A stretch of DNA of 64,000 nt from Microbulbifer thermotolerans. GTDB taxonomy: Bacteria > Pseudomonadota > Gammaproteobacteria > Pseudomonadales > Cellvibrionaceae. The translations under genes were made by a program, and so were the position numbers. The notes below the pieces were generated by a model. The model was given only the letters and a program-made list of their open reading frames with translations, was not told the DNA's origin and searched no databases. The stretch lies in assembly GCF_900112305.1 (NCBI RefSeq), contig NZ_FOKT01000003.1:1-64000 (forward strand), written 5' to 3'. This document shows positions 36,133 to 44,051 of the stretch, piece after piece (position 1 is the first letter of the stretch; each line of letters starts with the position of its first letter).

Positions 36133-36417
36133 ATGTCCAGAACCGTATTCTGCCGCAAGTACCAACAGGAACTGGAAGGTCTGGATGCGCCCCCCTTCCC
36201 CGGCCCCAAGGGCCAGGACATCTTTGAAAACGTCTCCAAGAAAGCCTGGCAGGAATGGCTGGCGCACCAGACCATGCTCATCAACGAAAAACGCCTCAAC
36301 ATGATGGAACCCTCCACCCGCGCCTACCTGAGCGAACAGATGCAGAAATTCCTAAGTGGGGAAGGCTACGACGAAGCCGAGGGCTATGTGCCGCCCAGCG
36401 AGGGAGAAAGCGACTAA
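36133..36417 (+). CDS. yggX: Fe(2+)-trafficking protein YggX
   Basis: The 94-residue cytosolic protein is implicated in Fe-S cluster repair and oxidative-stress tolerance. It begins [20 protein letters not shown] with the conserved Cys 7, then [37 protein letters not shown] and [10 protein letters not shown]. The length is typical (about 90). It sits directly after mutY, and the pairing links repair of oxidised DNA with Fe-S protection. Confidence 0.95.
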   Translation: MSRTVFCRKYQQELEGLDAPPFPGPKGQDIFENVSKKAWQEWLAHQTMLINEKRLNMMEPSTRAYLSEQMQKFLSGEGYDEAEGYVPPSEGESD

Positions 36418-36531
36418 ATTAGTAAGCACTTACACCGAGAAAACTATTTATCAATCAAAGGCTTGACTCTACCACCACGAGCAGGTTTAATACGCGCCTC
36501 GCGGCACCGGACACACCCGGAAAGCTGCAAA

Positions 36532-36607
36532 GCCCAGATAGCTCAGTTGGTAGAGCAGGGGATTGAAAATCCCCGTGTCGGTGGTTCGATTCCGCCTCTG
36601 GGCACCA
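36532..36607 (+). tRNA. tRNA-Phe (anticodon GAA)
   Basis: A 76-nt cloverleaf including an encoded CCA. The acceptor stem is GCCCAGA/TCTGGGC, the D arm GCTCAGTTGGTAGAGC, the anticodon arm GGGGATTGAAAATCCCC with GAA at the centre, and the T arm CGGTGGTTCGATTCCGCC. It marks the left edge of an accessory island carrying an integrase pseudogene 1.3 kb downstream, and tRNA 3' ends are usual phage/island attachment sites. Confidence 0.97.
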
Positions 36608-36615
36608 TACAAATC

Positions 36616-36650
36616 AAGGCCTGCAAGCAATTGCGGGCCTTTTTTATTTT
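36616..36650 (+). terminator. Terminator after tRNA-Phe
   Basis: AGGCCTGCAA/TTGCGGGCCT stem-loop followed by TTTTTTATTTTT, 9 bp past the CCA. Confidence 0.85.
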
Positions 36651-36763
36651 TGCCATGTCACACTCATGTCACACCGCGCTTCAACAGGCGCCAACATATT
36701 GCATAACAGCCCCCCCACAGTGGAAAATCGGCTCCACAAGGATAAAATAAAAGGGTGGTAAAA

Positions 36764-36970
36764 ATGGAAACTAAAAAGGTGACTATGCGTAAGCCTTCTG
36801 AGCGGGACATGAAACTGCTTGAGAAGTATTACGACGTTTATGGCGACGGAGTGTCTGCTCTGCGTCTCGAAAAGGCCTTGAGCTTCCCAAGATTCAAAAT
36901 TGCCGTGCGAAAGCTGTACGATGCCAACTTGGTTGAGACATCCAAGACTCATAATAAGCGCAAAAAATAA
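36764..36970 (+). CDS. Small basic hypothetical protein, possibly DNA-binding
   Basis: The 68-residue product starts METKKVTMRKPSERDMKLLE. It is helical and basic, with a winged-helix-like pattern (DGVSALRLEKALSFPRFKIA, VRKLYDANLVETSK) and a KTHNKRKK tail. No family is recognised. It is the first gene past tRNA-Phe, 9 bp upstream of the next membrane-protein gene, so the two are probably co-transcribed. AT content is higher than in the core. Confidence 0.55.
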   Translation: METKKVTMRKPSERDMKLLEKYYDVYGDGVSALRLEKALSFPRFKIAVRKLYDANLVETSKTHNKRKK

Positions 36971-36979
36971 GAACTAGAA

Positions 36980-37750
36980 ATGTCCGGCAGTTCAGGCATC
37001 CTCATCATTGCGATAGCTGCCGCAGGCTATCTGTATTCCACGTATTGCTACGCCCTAAAATACCGGGTAAGTAGGGAATCGGGACACCGGCTTTATCTAA
37101 CATCGGTAACAGTTGGCTTATTATTCGTAATTCCTGCTTGGCTGCTCTTACGAGTGACCGATGCAGTTTGCCAAAACACCAACCTGCCCTGTCTTCGCAT
37201 TTCAGAGCTTGAGTACACAGTCTTCCTCTCTCTATGGACGATCGTATTTAGCTATTTGACGGCCTACATTTACAATCGGCGAGACCACGCCAAAACCAAG
37301 AACATTATCCGAGAGTGGCAGAAAAACGACTTTGACGCTTTGTATTTGCGAGCGCAACTGGAGTTCAAGCCTATAGCCATATCCCTGGATACAGGCAAAG
37401 TCTATGTAGGCATGCCCGTGTTATCGCAAGAGCCCAACGATCAAAATAGCCATATCACGATACTTCCCGTATATAGCGGCTACCGCAAAGAGAAGAACTT
37501 AAAGTTTGTCATCGCTACTCGTTACGACATGGTGGCAGAACTTGTAGAAACCGGGGTAGAGAGACAGGAAGATATTGAAGACTTCTACATGACGATACCG
37601 AGAGACCACATTGTTAGTGCCCACGTGTTTAATCACCGGTTATATCGACAAGTAGACTCGACATACACTCCGGAGAAATCCAACCACCTGAAAGATATAA
37701 TGCGCCGTATTAGTGACACGAGCGACACTCCGTCAGGAACCCTATCCTAA
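36980..37750 (+). CDS. Hypothetical membrane protein of the tRNA-Phe island
   Basis: The 256-residue protein has three N-terminal hydrophobic helices (about 5-22, 41-60 and 79-97) and a soluble C-terminal half of about 150 residues (DFDALYLRAQLEFKPIAISL, GKVYVGMPVL, FVIATRYDMVAELVETG). That half has a beta-rich look reminiscent of small sensory or LSm-like domains. No recognised family or catalytic motif. Probably island cargo. Confidence 0.6.
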   Translation: MSGSSGILIIAIAAAGYLYSTYCYALKYRVSRESGHRLYLTSVTVGLLFVIPAWLLLRVTDAVCQNTNLPCLRISELEYTVFLSLWTIVFSYLTAYIYNRRDHAKTKNIIREWQKNDFDALYLRAQLEFKPIAISLDTGKVYVGMPVLSQEPNDQNSHITILPVYSGYRKEKNLKFVIATRYDMVAELVETGVERQEDIEDFYMTIPRDHIVSAHVFNHRLYRQVDSTYTPEKSNHLKDIMRRISDTSDTPSGTLS

Positions 37751-37877
37751 CACACTGATTTTTAAGAATTTTTATCCCGCCAACCTTTCTGCACAGGGAT
37801 TATTAGTCCCTTGTTGTGATTTGCGGCCAATATATGTACCTTGCCGTTAGAGATTGAGCTTACCGGCAAGGAAGCAA

Positions 37878-38825
37878 ATGGCATCCATAAGAGAAAGAAA
37901 GACCAGCTAAGGGGAAGTGCGCTATCAGGCACAAGTGCGCCTCAAAGGCTTTCCACCTCAAAACGCGACCTTCAACCGCAAGACCGATGCAAAGCGCTGG
38001 ATTCAGCAGACCGAGGCTGCAATCAGGGAAGGCCGCCACTTTAAAACTACTGAATCCAAACGCCGCACTCTCGCAAAGTTAATCGATCGTTACTTACGAG
38101 ACGTCTTGCCGACCAAGCCCAAAGGCATGAATGCACAGGGACGCCAGCTAACTTGGTGGAAAAAGGAACTCGGCTGCCGCTCACTTGCAGACGTCACCCC
38201 ATCATTACTCGCTGAAACACGGGACAAACTACATCAAGGCCGCCAGCCCGCTACAGTAGTTCGCTACATGGCCGCCCTGTCTCACGCTTTTACAGTGGCT
38301 GTAAACGAGTGGGAATGGCTGGAAGACAATCCGATGAGGAAAGTTCGCAAGCCAAAGGAGCCGAGGGGAAGAGTCCGGTTCCTCGGCGATGATGAGCGGC
38401 ATAGCCTCCTTAGTGCCTGCAAGGCTTCTGACTGCAAACAGCCATACCCCGTCGTAGTGCTGGCCCTGTCTACGGGAATGCGCCAATCGGAGATTATGGG
38501 CCTTAAGCGGAATGACATAGACCTAAAGCGAGGCTATATCACCTTACATGAAACAAAGAATGGTGAGCGCCGCGCCGTACCTCTAGTCGGCCATGCGAAG
38601 CAGTTAATCCAGCAGCTCGCCAAGGTTCGCCGACTCGATACTGATTTACTGTTTTTCAGTGAAGCCAAGCCTTCTGCCCCTATTTTTATTCGCTCGCCTT
38701 GGGGCAAGGCGCTAAGAGAAGCAGGGATAGAAGATTTCAAATTCCACGATTTGCGCCATACCGCAGCAAGTAGAACTAAACGTGACAATCAACCGCGCCT
38801 ATATACTCTCGCTGACAACATCTAA
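37878..38825 (+). pseudogene. Tyrosine-type island integrase, broken twice
   Basis: From ATG 37878 the frame reads MASIRERKTS, a standard integrase opening. It stops at TAA 37908-37910, then continues in the same frame (GEVRYQAQVRLKGFPPQNAT) through the core-binding domain into the catalytic domain: ALSTGMRQSEIMGLKR with the first Arg, and FKFHDLRHTAAS with His and the second Arg. After that point the sequence changes to unrelated residues and ends at 38825, so the C-terminal segment with the catalytic Tyr is missing. It lies downstream of tRNA-Phe, the presumed target. Confidence 0.85.
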
Positions 38826-39021
38826 TTCCGCAGTAGTTGTCCTTAGTGTCGCTCACGCAGGCTCTGACAGCCCGACTATTTACCGGGGGCGCTCTGTAGG
38901 TGTCAATTGGTGGGGAACTCTGCGTGAATATGAGGCAGATATAAAGCAGGCGCTGAAAGAGGCATTGAAGCCGCTGAAGGCCGAGCTGCAACAGGTCTGT
39001 TCCACCCCCTTGCAGAGCTAA
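38782..39021 (+). CDS. Fragment of unknown origin at the integrase break
   Basis: This 79-codon frame starts inside the integrase pseudogene. Its C-terminal half (WWGTLREYEADIKQALKEAL, KPLKAELQQV) looks like real helical protein; the first 20 codons are probably junction sequence. It may be the tail of another gene fused here by the deletion that removed the integrase end. No function is assignable and translation is uncertain. Confidence 0.3.
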   Translation: MTINRAYILSLTTSNSAVVVLSVAHAGSDSPTIYRGRSVGVNWWGTLREYEADIKQALKEALKPLKAELQQVCSTPLQS

Positions 39022-39033
39022 CGCAACCTAAGA

Positions 39034-39064
39034 AGCATAAACCCGGTTTTAAGCCGGGTTTATG
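39034..39064. terminator. Perfect inverted repeat, probable terminator
   Basis: GCATAAACCCGGTTTTAAGC and its continuation CGGGTTTATGC form a perfect palindrome 13 bp after the previous frame. It could act for either strand. Confidence 0.6.
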
Positions 39065-39323
39065 CAGGTATGCCTGTCATTTACCCGATACCAACCCCGC
39101 CATAGGTATCGCCACTTCTTTTTCCACGTCAAGACAGGCGCAAAATTTTTTCGACACCAGGAGGCATGAAGCCCGCAATGTTCGAAATATAACCGATGAG
39201 GTGTGGCGCCAGATAGAATTCTTGGTTTCAAGCATCCTTTGGCCCGATTTATGACCAGAAACAAAATCGAGCCTAAAAGATCTGTACTACTAATAAAAAA
39301 TAGACTTACCGGATCACCATCTG
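39065..39323. other. Intergenic region, no gene seen
   Basis: About 260 bp. A leftward 71-codon frame covers 39049-39264 but overlaps the palindrome, has odd Trp/Arg-rich composition and lacks a start context, so it is not called. Confidence 0.4.
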
Positions 39324-39995
39324 CTACACAAAAAGGAAATTAATATTTACAATAAATTCCAAAAAATCAGTTATAATTTGAGCAGCCCAGGATCCCAGAC
39401 TCTCATTAATCCAGTTTAGTACAAATCGATTAAACCCAACATATATAGATATAACCACTAGAGCCATATAAAAACTAAATGCTATCCAGCTAGAGCGCAC
39501 CCATATTTGCCTTTTCTGTGCCGAAATATATTTATTTATCTGAATCCTGAATACAGTAATAACAGAATTGACAATAAAATAGACAGCAAAAAATATTATC
39601 ATTCTGTACATACCATAAAGAATTTTATCATAAATATTAGGTATAAAATTTTCTGCCACTGCCGCAGCTAAAATTATTGTAGGTACAGCCGTAAAAGCCG
39701 ACGCTTGCTGGCCAGGCTTATTGAAGAATGATACTAGATCACGGATAAATGGTGAGAGATAAAATATTGCACCAACAGTAAAGAAGGTCAGCCAAGTCAG
39801 TAACGAATCATGTTGTCCGGAATACCTGCTAAGTATATTTACAGACCACGAAATAAAAAATATCAGCATTACAAGTAAAAAAGGGACTCTCCAGTATTCC
39901 CTTTTGTCAATCCTATTTCCGGAAACCGAGTTATAAAATAATGCCGAAATAAAAACCGTAGCAATAAAGATAACTGCCAGATATACACTGATCAT
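39324..39995 (-). CDS. Hypothetical polytopic membrane protein
   Basis: The 223-residue protein starts MISVYLAVIFIATVFISALF and has six or so hydrophobic helices separated by short polar loops (NSVSGNRIDKREYWR, INKYISAQKRQIWVRS). It ends NINFLFV. An ATG 16 codons upstream (40043) is also possible, but the internal Met begins directly at the first helix. No family or motif is recognised. It is strongly AT-rich, like the flanks, consistent with recent acquisition. Confidence 0.6.
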   Translation of the reverse strand: MISVYLAVIFIATVFISALFYNSVSGNRIDKREYWRVPFLLVMLIFFISWSVNILSRYSGQHDSLLTWLTFFTVGAIFYLSPFIRDLVSFFNKPGQQASAFTAVPTIILAAAVAENFIPNIYDKILYGMYRMIIFFAVYFIVNSVITVFRIQINKYISAQKRQIWVRSSWIAFSFYMALVVISIYVGFNRFVLNWINESLGSWAAQIITDFLEFIVNINFLFV

Positions 39996-40043
39996 AGAGA
40001 AAGCCTCGTTGCGATATAAAACAGCTGATCGCTGTGAAGACAT

Positions 40044-40401
40044 GAAAGAAATGATGACAAGCCGACGCAGTCAGACAAGGTAAACAGAAAGGTGGTTTAA
40101 GTCGATCGCCGGACACAAAATTGGCTAAAAAAACGCTCTAATTAAAAATAATTTTCATATACTACATAATTTAAACAGATAGTGTAAATGATTTTTGTAT
40201 CTATCTTCGAAGACACCTATAGATGATCGGCTAAACTTTCAGAGACTGTAATTTAAATTGCGTAGCCGCTAGTGTACCGTATCCACCTGAAGGAAAGCTG
40301 AACAATCAAGATGTTTACAACAGCTTAAGGAGTAAATCACCGGGCTGGCTAAAGGCAGTCCAGGGCCAATCTGAACGCCCTTCCCCAGATCCATTCAAGA
40401 T
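40044..40401. other. AT-rich intergenic region, nothing assigned
   Basis: About 360 bp between the membrane-protein gene and the left end of the transposon copy. I see no supported gene, RNA or attachment site. It may include the region upstream of the leftward membrane-protein gene. Confidence 0.4.
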
Positions 40402-41335
40402 CAAATTCATGGACATGGACACCCACAAAACAAAAAGCTTTCAATGCCAGCCATATTGCAACATTCTCTACCTTATAGAAAATACTGTTTATCCATACAT
40501 ATGAATGGATAACCAAAATGGGGCACCCGCGCAAAACACTGATCTCTCTTAAATCCACGCCCTATTATCATTGCGTCTCCCGCTGCGTGCGTCGCGCTTT
40601 CCTGTGCGGCAAGGACGAGCGCACCGGGCGCTGTTTCGAACACCGGAGGCAGTGGATCGAAGATCGGTTATTGGAGCTGGCCGGGGTATTTGCATTGGAT
40701 ATCTGTGCTTATGCAGTCATGAGCAACCACTACCATGTGGTATTGCATATCAATGCCGCACAGGCTGAAGCCTGGACGCTGCGCGAGGTGGTGGATCGCT
40801 GGCATCAACTCTGTAAAGGTTCTCCTCTTTCCCAACGTTTTGCCCGCAACGAAGCCTTGCACGCTGCGGAAATGGCTCGACTGGAGTGGCCGTTGCTTTC
40901 GTGAAGACAAGCGCGGCGCTATCGACGAACAACTACCGCCAATTCTCGAGCGGCTGCAGATCGACCCACGACACTGGCTCTACCTGAACCGCAATTTCGA
41001 AAGTCGCTTCAAGTCTCTGGTTGGCGCTGCGCACTCGGTGCGCAATGCCTGCCAGCAGCTCGGCAAACGCTGGTCTCACGGTATCCGTGACTGCGAGCGC
41101 TACCTATCCCCGCCGATCACTTCCTAAAGTTTTTCCTTTCCTTGAAAAATAACATCGCGGGCTTCTGCGAAGGACTGCTGCGCCACAACAAAACTGTTTG
41201 GCGCAATTCCACACGGAACGTCAGTTCTACTTACTCGAATAGCAAGCTCTGGCAATAGTGGACTAAGAATGCGTCAGATTTCCCACCAATTTTTCAATTG
41301 GTGGGTGTCCAATTTTGTTGTGTCCAATTTTGTTG
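40402..41335 (+). mobile_element. REP-associated (Y1) transposon, copy A, defective
   Basis: It is bounded on the left by CAAATTCATGG...GACACCCACAAAAC (40402-40431) and on the right by the REP-like palindrome CCACCAATTTTTCAATTGGT (41283-41302) plus GGGTGTCCAATTTTGTTG. It carries a transposase gene with an internal deletion. Its right end is inserted at the eighth or so codon of an IS66 tnpB gene. Confidence 0.75.
40518..41127 (+). pseudogene. REP-associated tyrosine transposase (Y1/HUH), internally deleted
   Basis: The N-terminal part (MGHPRKTLISLKSTPYYHCV) carries the HUH nickase motif in SNHYHVVLHINAAQ and matches the copy at 42387. After ARNEALHAAE the sequence jumps directly to the homologue of codons near 43115 (LEWSGRC...), losing about 390 bp and shifting frame, so the 5' part stops at 40904. 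The 3' part remains recognisable to 41127 (RWSHGIRDCERYLSPPITS). The retained part of the HUH domain ends before the region where the family's catalytic Tyr helix is expected. Non-functional. Confidence 0.85.
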
Positions 41336-41767
41336 TGGTGCTTTGATGGCCGGATCACGATGTCATCTCCAGAGCCAGCAAGTCAGATAGCAGCGCTTTG
41401 CTGAGTGTTGAAACCCGAAGAGATATGCTGTTGGGCAATACAATTTCTGCAGGTGTAGACGCAACAGCCGTCCCGACAGGCTTAACGCGGACGAAGCGAC
41501 CACTGGACTTTTCGGACTCTGATTCCGGAATCAGCCCGCGTTTTCGCAGCAGGTATACTCAGTTGTGGAAGCGCTTGGCATCCAGTTGGTGCTCGCGTGC
41601 ATAGGCCGCCAGGGATATTCCGGAGGCTTTAGCGGTCTGGAAGTGTTCCAGCCAGTATTTTTGCTTTTTGGTGATTTTTGGCATTGCTGATCCTGCTTTT
41701 TGTGGGTTTGAAGGCAGGATGGCATTTGGGAGGCTGGGTGTTAAGGTGTGGAAGAATTACCGCTTAC
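41336..41767 (-). mobile_element. IS66-family remnant inserted in a mazF-like gene
   Basis: The right terminus is CGCTTAC at 41761-41767 (reverse complement GTAAGCGGTAATTCTTCC), matching the end of the IS66 remnant at 2200. Inside are a decayed tnpA (41355-41684) and the first codons of tnpB (VIRPSK, from GTG at 41358, overlapping the tnpA stop as usual for IS66). The REP-associated transposon copy A then interrupts it. Beyond 41767 the sequence continues as a mazF-like gene, so three insertions or genes are nested. Confidence 0.7.
41355..41684 (-). pseudogene. IS66 TnpA accessory gene with in-frame TGA
   Basis: From ATG 41684 the frame reads MPKITKKQKYWLEHFQTAKA, then SGISLAAYAREHQLDAKRFHN, the helix-turn-helix layout of IS66 TnpA (ASGLS.AAYCR...L..FYNW). 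TGA at 41559-41561 replaces the expected Trp, and the same frame continues VYLLRKRGLIPE to a TGA at 41355. This is one nonsense change in an otherwise intact 109-codon gene. Confidence 0.7.
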
Positions 41768-41902
41768 TTTTGTTTACGCTCGGTGATCAAGCCGCTGATT
41801 ACCACCATCGAGCAAAGCCGCATTGTCAAAAGCATGGGGCAGTTGTCAGCGGCTGACCGGGAAAGCCTGGGTAAAGTGATTCAGACGATTTTGGGAAGCT
41901 GA
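41768..41902 (+). pseudogene. MazF/PemK-type toxin, C-terminal remnant
   Basis: The last 45 codons read SVIKPLITTIEQSRIVKSMG and QLSAADRESLGKVIQTILGS. This fits the end of MazF-family endoribonucleases (the motif CDQ-x-x-x-I-D-x-S-R-x-x-K-x-x-G-x-L followed by the terminal helix). The 5' part, including the RNase active site, has been cut off by the IS66 insertion at 41767. A terminator follows directly. No antitoxin gene is visible. Confidence 0.6.
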
Positions 41903-41906
41903 TAAC

Positions 41907-41934
41907 GACAAAGCCCGCCGAAGCGGGCTTTGTC
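41907..41934. terminator. Bidirectional terminator
   Basis: GACAAAGCCCGCC/GGCGGGCTTTGTC-type stem (AAGCCCGC/GCGGGCTT with flanking pairs) between the mazF remnant and the convergent gene ending at 41935. Confidence 0.8.
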
Positions 41935-42276
41935 TTAACTTAGCTCTTTGAACAGAGCTGGATCAGTGGGATTTGGCCAATCAGCCCCTCCCAAAGTTAC
42001 AGCCTCTAACTCCAATTCACTCTCACTAACTACTGTACACATAAACGAGCCCCCGTGAGGAAAGTCAGGGTGGCTAAAGTTATATTCCCACATTCGTATA
42101 TCAGGCAATTCAGCTAACGGAGACTTCAACTTTATTGTCGAACAAAAGCCAACTCCGGTTGCTTCCCAGTCGATACTCTCCGCCTCCTTTATACGCTCTC
42201 TGACTGCTTCACTAAACTTGTCTTCACCGCGAAAAACAAGTCCAAGCGCAAGCGTCTCTTGCTGACTCAACATCAT
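41935..42276 (-). CDS. Hypothetical protein, N-terminus affected by transposon
   Basis: About 113 residues: MMLSQQETLALGLVFRGEDK, an acidic helical part, then IKLKSPLAELPDIRMWEYNF and a C-terminal segment LEAVTLGGADWPN. No family is recognised; it looks like a small cytosolic, immunity-type protein. The open frame extends to 42297, but its first codons (WVSMNL) are encoded by the left terminus of the REP-associated transposon copy B. The native start may be lost, so the start is uncertain. Confidence 0.5.
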   Translation of the reverse strand: MMLSQQETLALGLVFRGEDKFSEAVRERIKEAESIDWEATGVGFCSTIKLKSPLAELPDIRMWEYNFSHPDFPHGGSFMCTVVSESELELEAVTLGGADWPNPTDPALFKELS

Positions 42277-43649
42277 CAAATTCATGGACACCCACAAAAC
42301 AAAAAGCTTTCAACGCCAGCCATATTGCAACATTCTCTGCCTCATAGAAAATACTGTTCATCCATACATATGAATGGATAATCAAAATGGGACTCCCGCG
42401 CAAATCCCTGATTTCTCTCGAAGCCACGCCCTATTATCATTGCGTCTCCCGCTGCGTGCGCCGCGCATTCCTATGTGGCCGGGATAAGCGCACCGGGCGC
42501 TGCTTCGAACACCGAAGGCAGTGGATCGAAGATCGGCTGTTGGAATTGGCCGAGGTATTTGCGCTGGATATCTGTGCTTATGCAGTAATGAGCAACCACT
42601 ATCATGTGGTACTGCATATCAATGCTGCGCAGGCTGAAGCCTGGACGCTGCGTGAGGTGGTGGACCGCTGGCATCAACTCTGTAAAGGGTCTTCGCTATC
42701 CCAACGTTTTGCCCGCAACGAAGCCTTGAACGGTGCGGAACTTACGCGGTTGGAGGAGATGGCTGCGGAAGGCGAGCAAGGCTAATGGATATCAGCTGGT
42801 TTATGCGGATGCTCAATGAATCCATTGCCCGGCAAGCCAATCGGGAGGATGGCTGCACCGGTCGCTTTTGGGAAGGTAGATTCAAATCCCAAGCACTGCT
42901 CGACGAACGGGCCTTGGCGGCCTGTATGGCCTATGTGGACCTGAATCCAGTTCGGGCCAAGATGGCTGATACGCCCGAAACCTCAGACCACACTTCCATA
43001 CAACGGCGTATATCAGCAGCTCGGGATGGCAAACAGCCACAAGAACTCTTCCCCTTCGCTGGTAACCCACGAGAACCGATGCCAATAGGACCGCCGTTTC
43101 AGTTACAGGGCTATCTGGAGCTGGTCGACTGGAGTGGCCGTTGCCTTCGTGAAGACAAGCGCGGCGCGATCGATGAACAACTGCCGCCGATTCTCGAACG
43201 GCTACAGATCGACCCGCGGTATTGGCTCTATCTGAACCGTAACTTCGAAAGCCGCTTCAAGTCTCTGGTTGGAGCTGCGCACTTGGTGCGCAGCGCCTGT
43301 GAGCAACTCGGAAAACGCTGGTCTCACGGTATCCGCGACTGCGCGCGCTATCTCTCCCCGCCGATCACTTCCTAAAATTTTGCCTTTCCTTGAAAAATAC
43401 CATCGCAGGATTCTGCGAAGGACTGCTGCGCCACAACAAAACGGTTTGGCGCAATTTCACACGGAACGTCAGCGCTACTTACTCGAATAGCAAGCTATGG
43501 CAATAGCGGACTGAATATGCAGCAACTTTCCCACCAATTTTTCAATTGATGGGTGTCCAATTTTGTGGCACCCAATTTTTCAATTGGTGGGTGTCCAATT
43601 TTGTGTTCCTTTCCCACGATTTTTTCAATTGGTGGGTGTCCAATTTTGT
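42277..43649 (+). mobile_element. REP-associated (Y1) transposon, copy B
   Basis: A near-complete element. The left terminus is CAAATTCATGGACACCCACA (42277). The transposase gene is split by one frameshift. The right part begins GGATTCTGCGAAGGACTGCT (43409) and closes with three successive REP-like palindromes (43530-43566, 43569-43604, 43612-43649), each of the form CAATTTTTCAATTGGTGGGT with GTCCAATTTTGT. Copy A, the MITE at 4531 and the remnant at 1594 are related. Its right end is 6 bp from the stop of the gene at 43656. Confidence 0.8.
42387..43375 (+). pseudogene. REP-associated tyrosine transposase, one frameshift
   Basis: The first part (42387-42785, 132 residues) holds the HUH motif in SNHYHVVLHINAAQ. 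It ends ...AAEGEQG at TAA 42783-42785. The second part starts at the overlapping ATG 42785 (TAATG) in another frame: MDISWFMRMLNESIARQANR, TGRFWEGRFKSQALLDERAL, ACMAYVDLNPVRAKM. Together they give about 329 residues, the normal family length, so a single-base deletion is likely. These enzymes nick REP-type hairpins. Translational coupling through TAATG could still yield two chains. Confidence 0.8.
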
Positions 43650-43655
43650 TTCAGT

Positions 43656-44051
43656 TTACTGGTCAACCAGTCGATAATATTCTTCCTCCCAAAACGTTTT
43701 TGCAGCTTCATTTCTTTGTATATCCAAAGCCCCGTGATCAGCGAATATTGACATAGCTTCCACTGCGGGAGGATATCCAAGATAGGCTGATATAAATAGC
43801 CGGTGCAGAGATTGGCTTTTGTCTACCGCCACCCCCTTACCATATTCATATGCAACATACAGGATAAATTGTGCCTCTCCATTACGAATAAGCTCCGGAC
43901 TCTCAAGGGTTTTTACTGCCTCAACGTATTTTTTTTCCTCTATTAATCTATTTGCCTTATCCATGATAGATTCTGTGCCCGCCTGCACTGGCAGGCAGGC
44001 GAGAAAAAGGAACAGAAAAAACGACAATGGGAAAAGCCTATTTAGGTCCAT
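43656..44051 (-). CDS. Exported Sel1-repeat-like protein paired with Rhs
   Basis: The 131-residue protein has a signal peptide (RLFPLSFFLFLFLACLPVQA). The mature part has Sel1/TPR-like helices: DKANRLIEEKKYVEAVKTLE, EAQFILYVAYEYGKGVAVDK, RLFISAYLGYPPAVEAMSIF. It overlaps the 3' end of the Rhs gene by 14 bp, so the two are translated together. Small genes immediately after Rhs tips commonly encode immunity or accessory proteins. The periplasmic location would fit a toxin acting in the periplasm. The immunity role is inferred. Confidence 0.7.
   Translation of the reverse strand: MDLNRLFPLSFFLFLFLACLPVQAGTESIMDKANRLIEEKKYVEAVKTLESPELIRNGEAQFILYVAYEYGKGVAVDKSQSLHRLFISAYLGYPPAVEAMSIFADHGALDIQRNEAAKTFWEEEYYRLVDQ

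Noticed and set aside
39049..39264. Leftward 71-codon ORF rich in Trp and Arg
   Set aside because: Overlaps a terminator-like palindrome, lacks a convincing start and has no recognisable family; may be a transposon scrap but cannot be supported.
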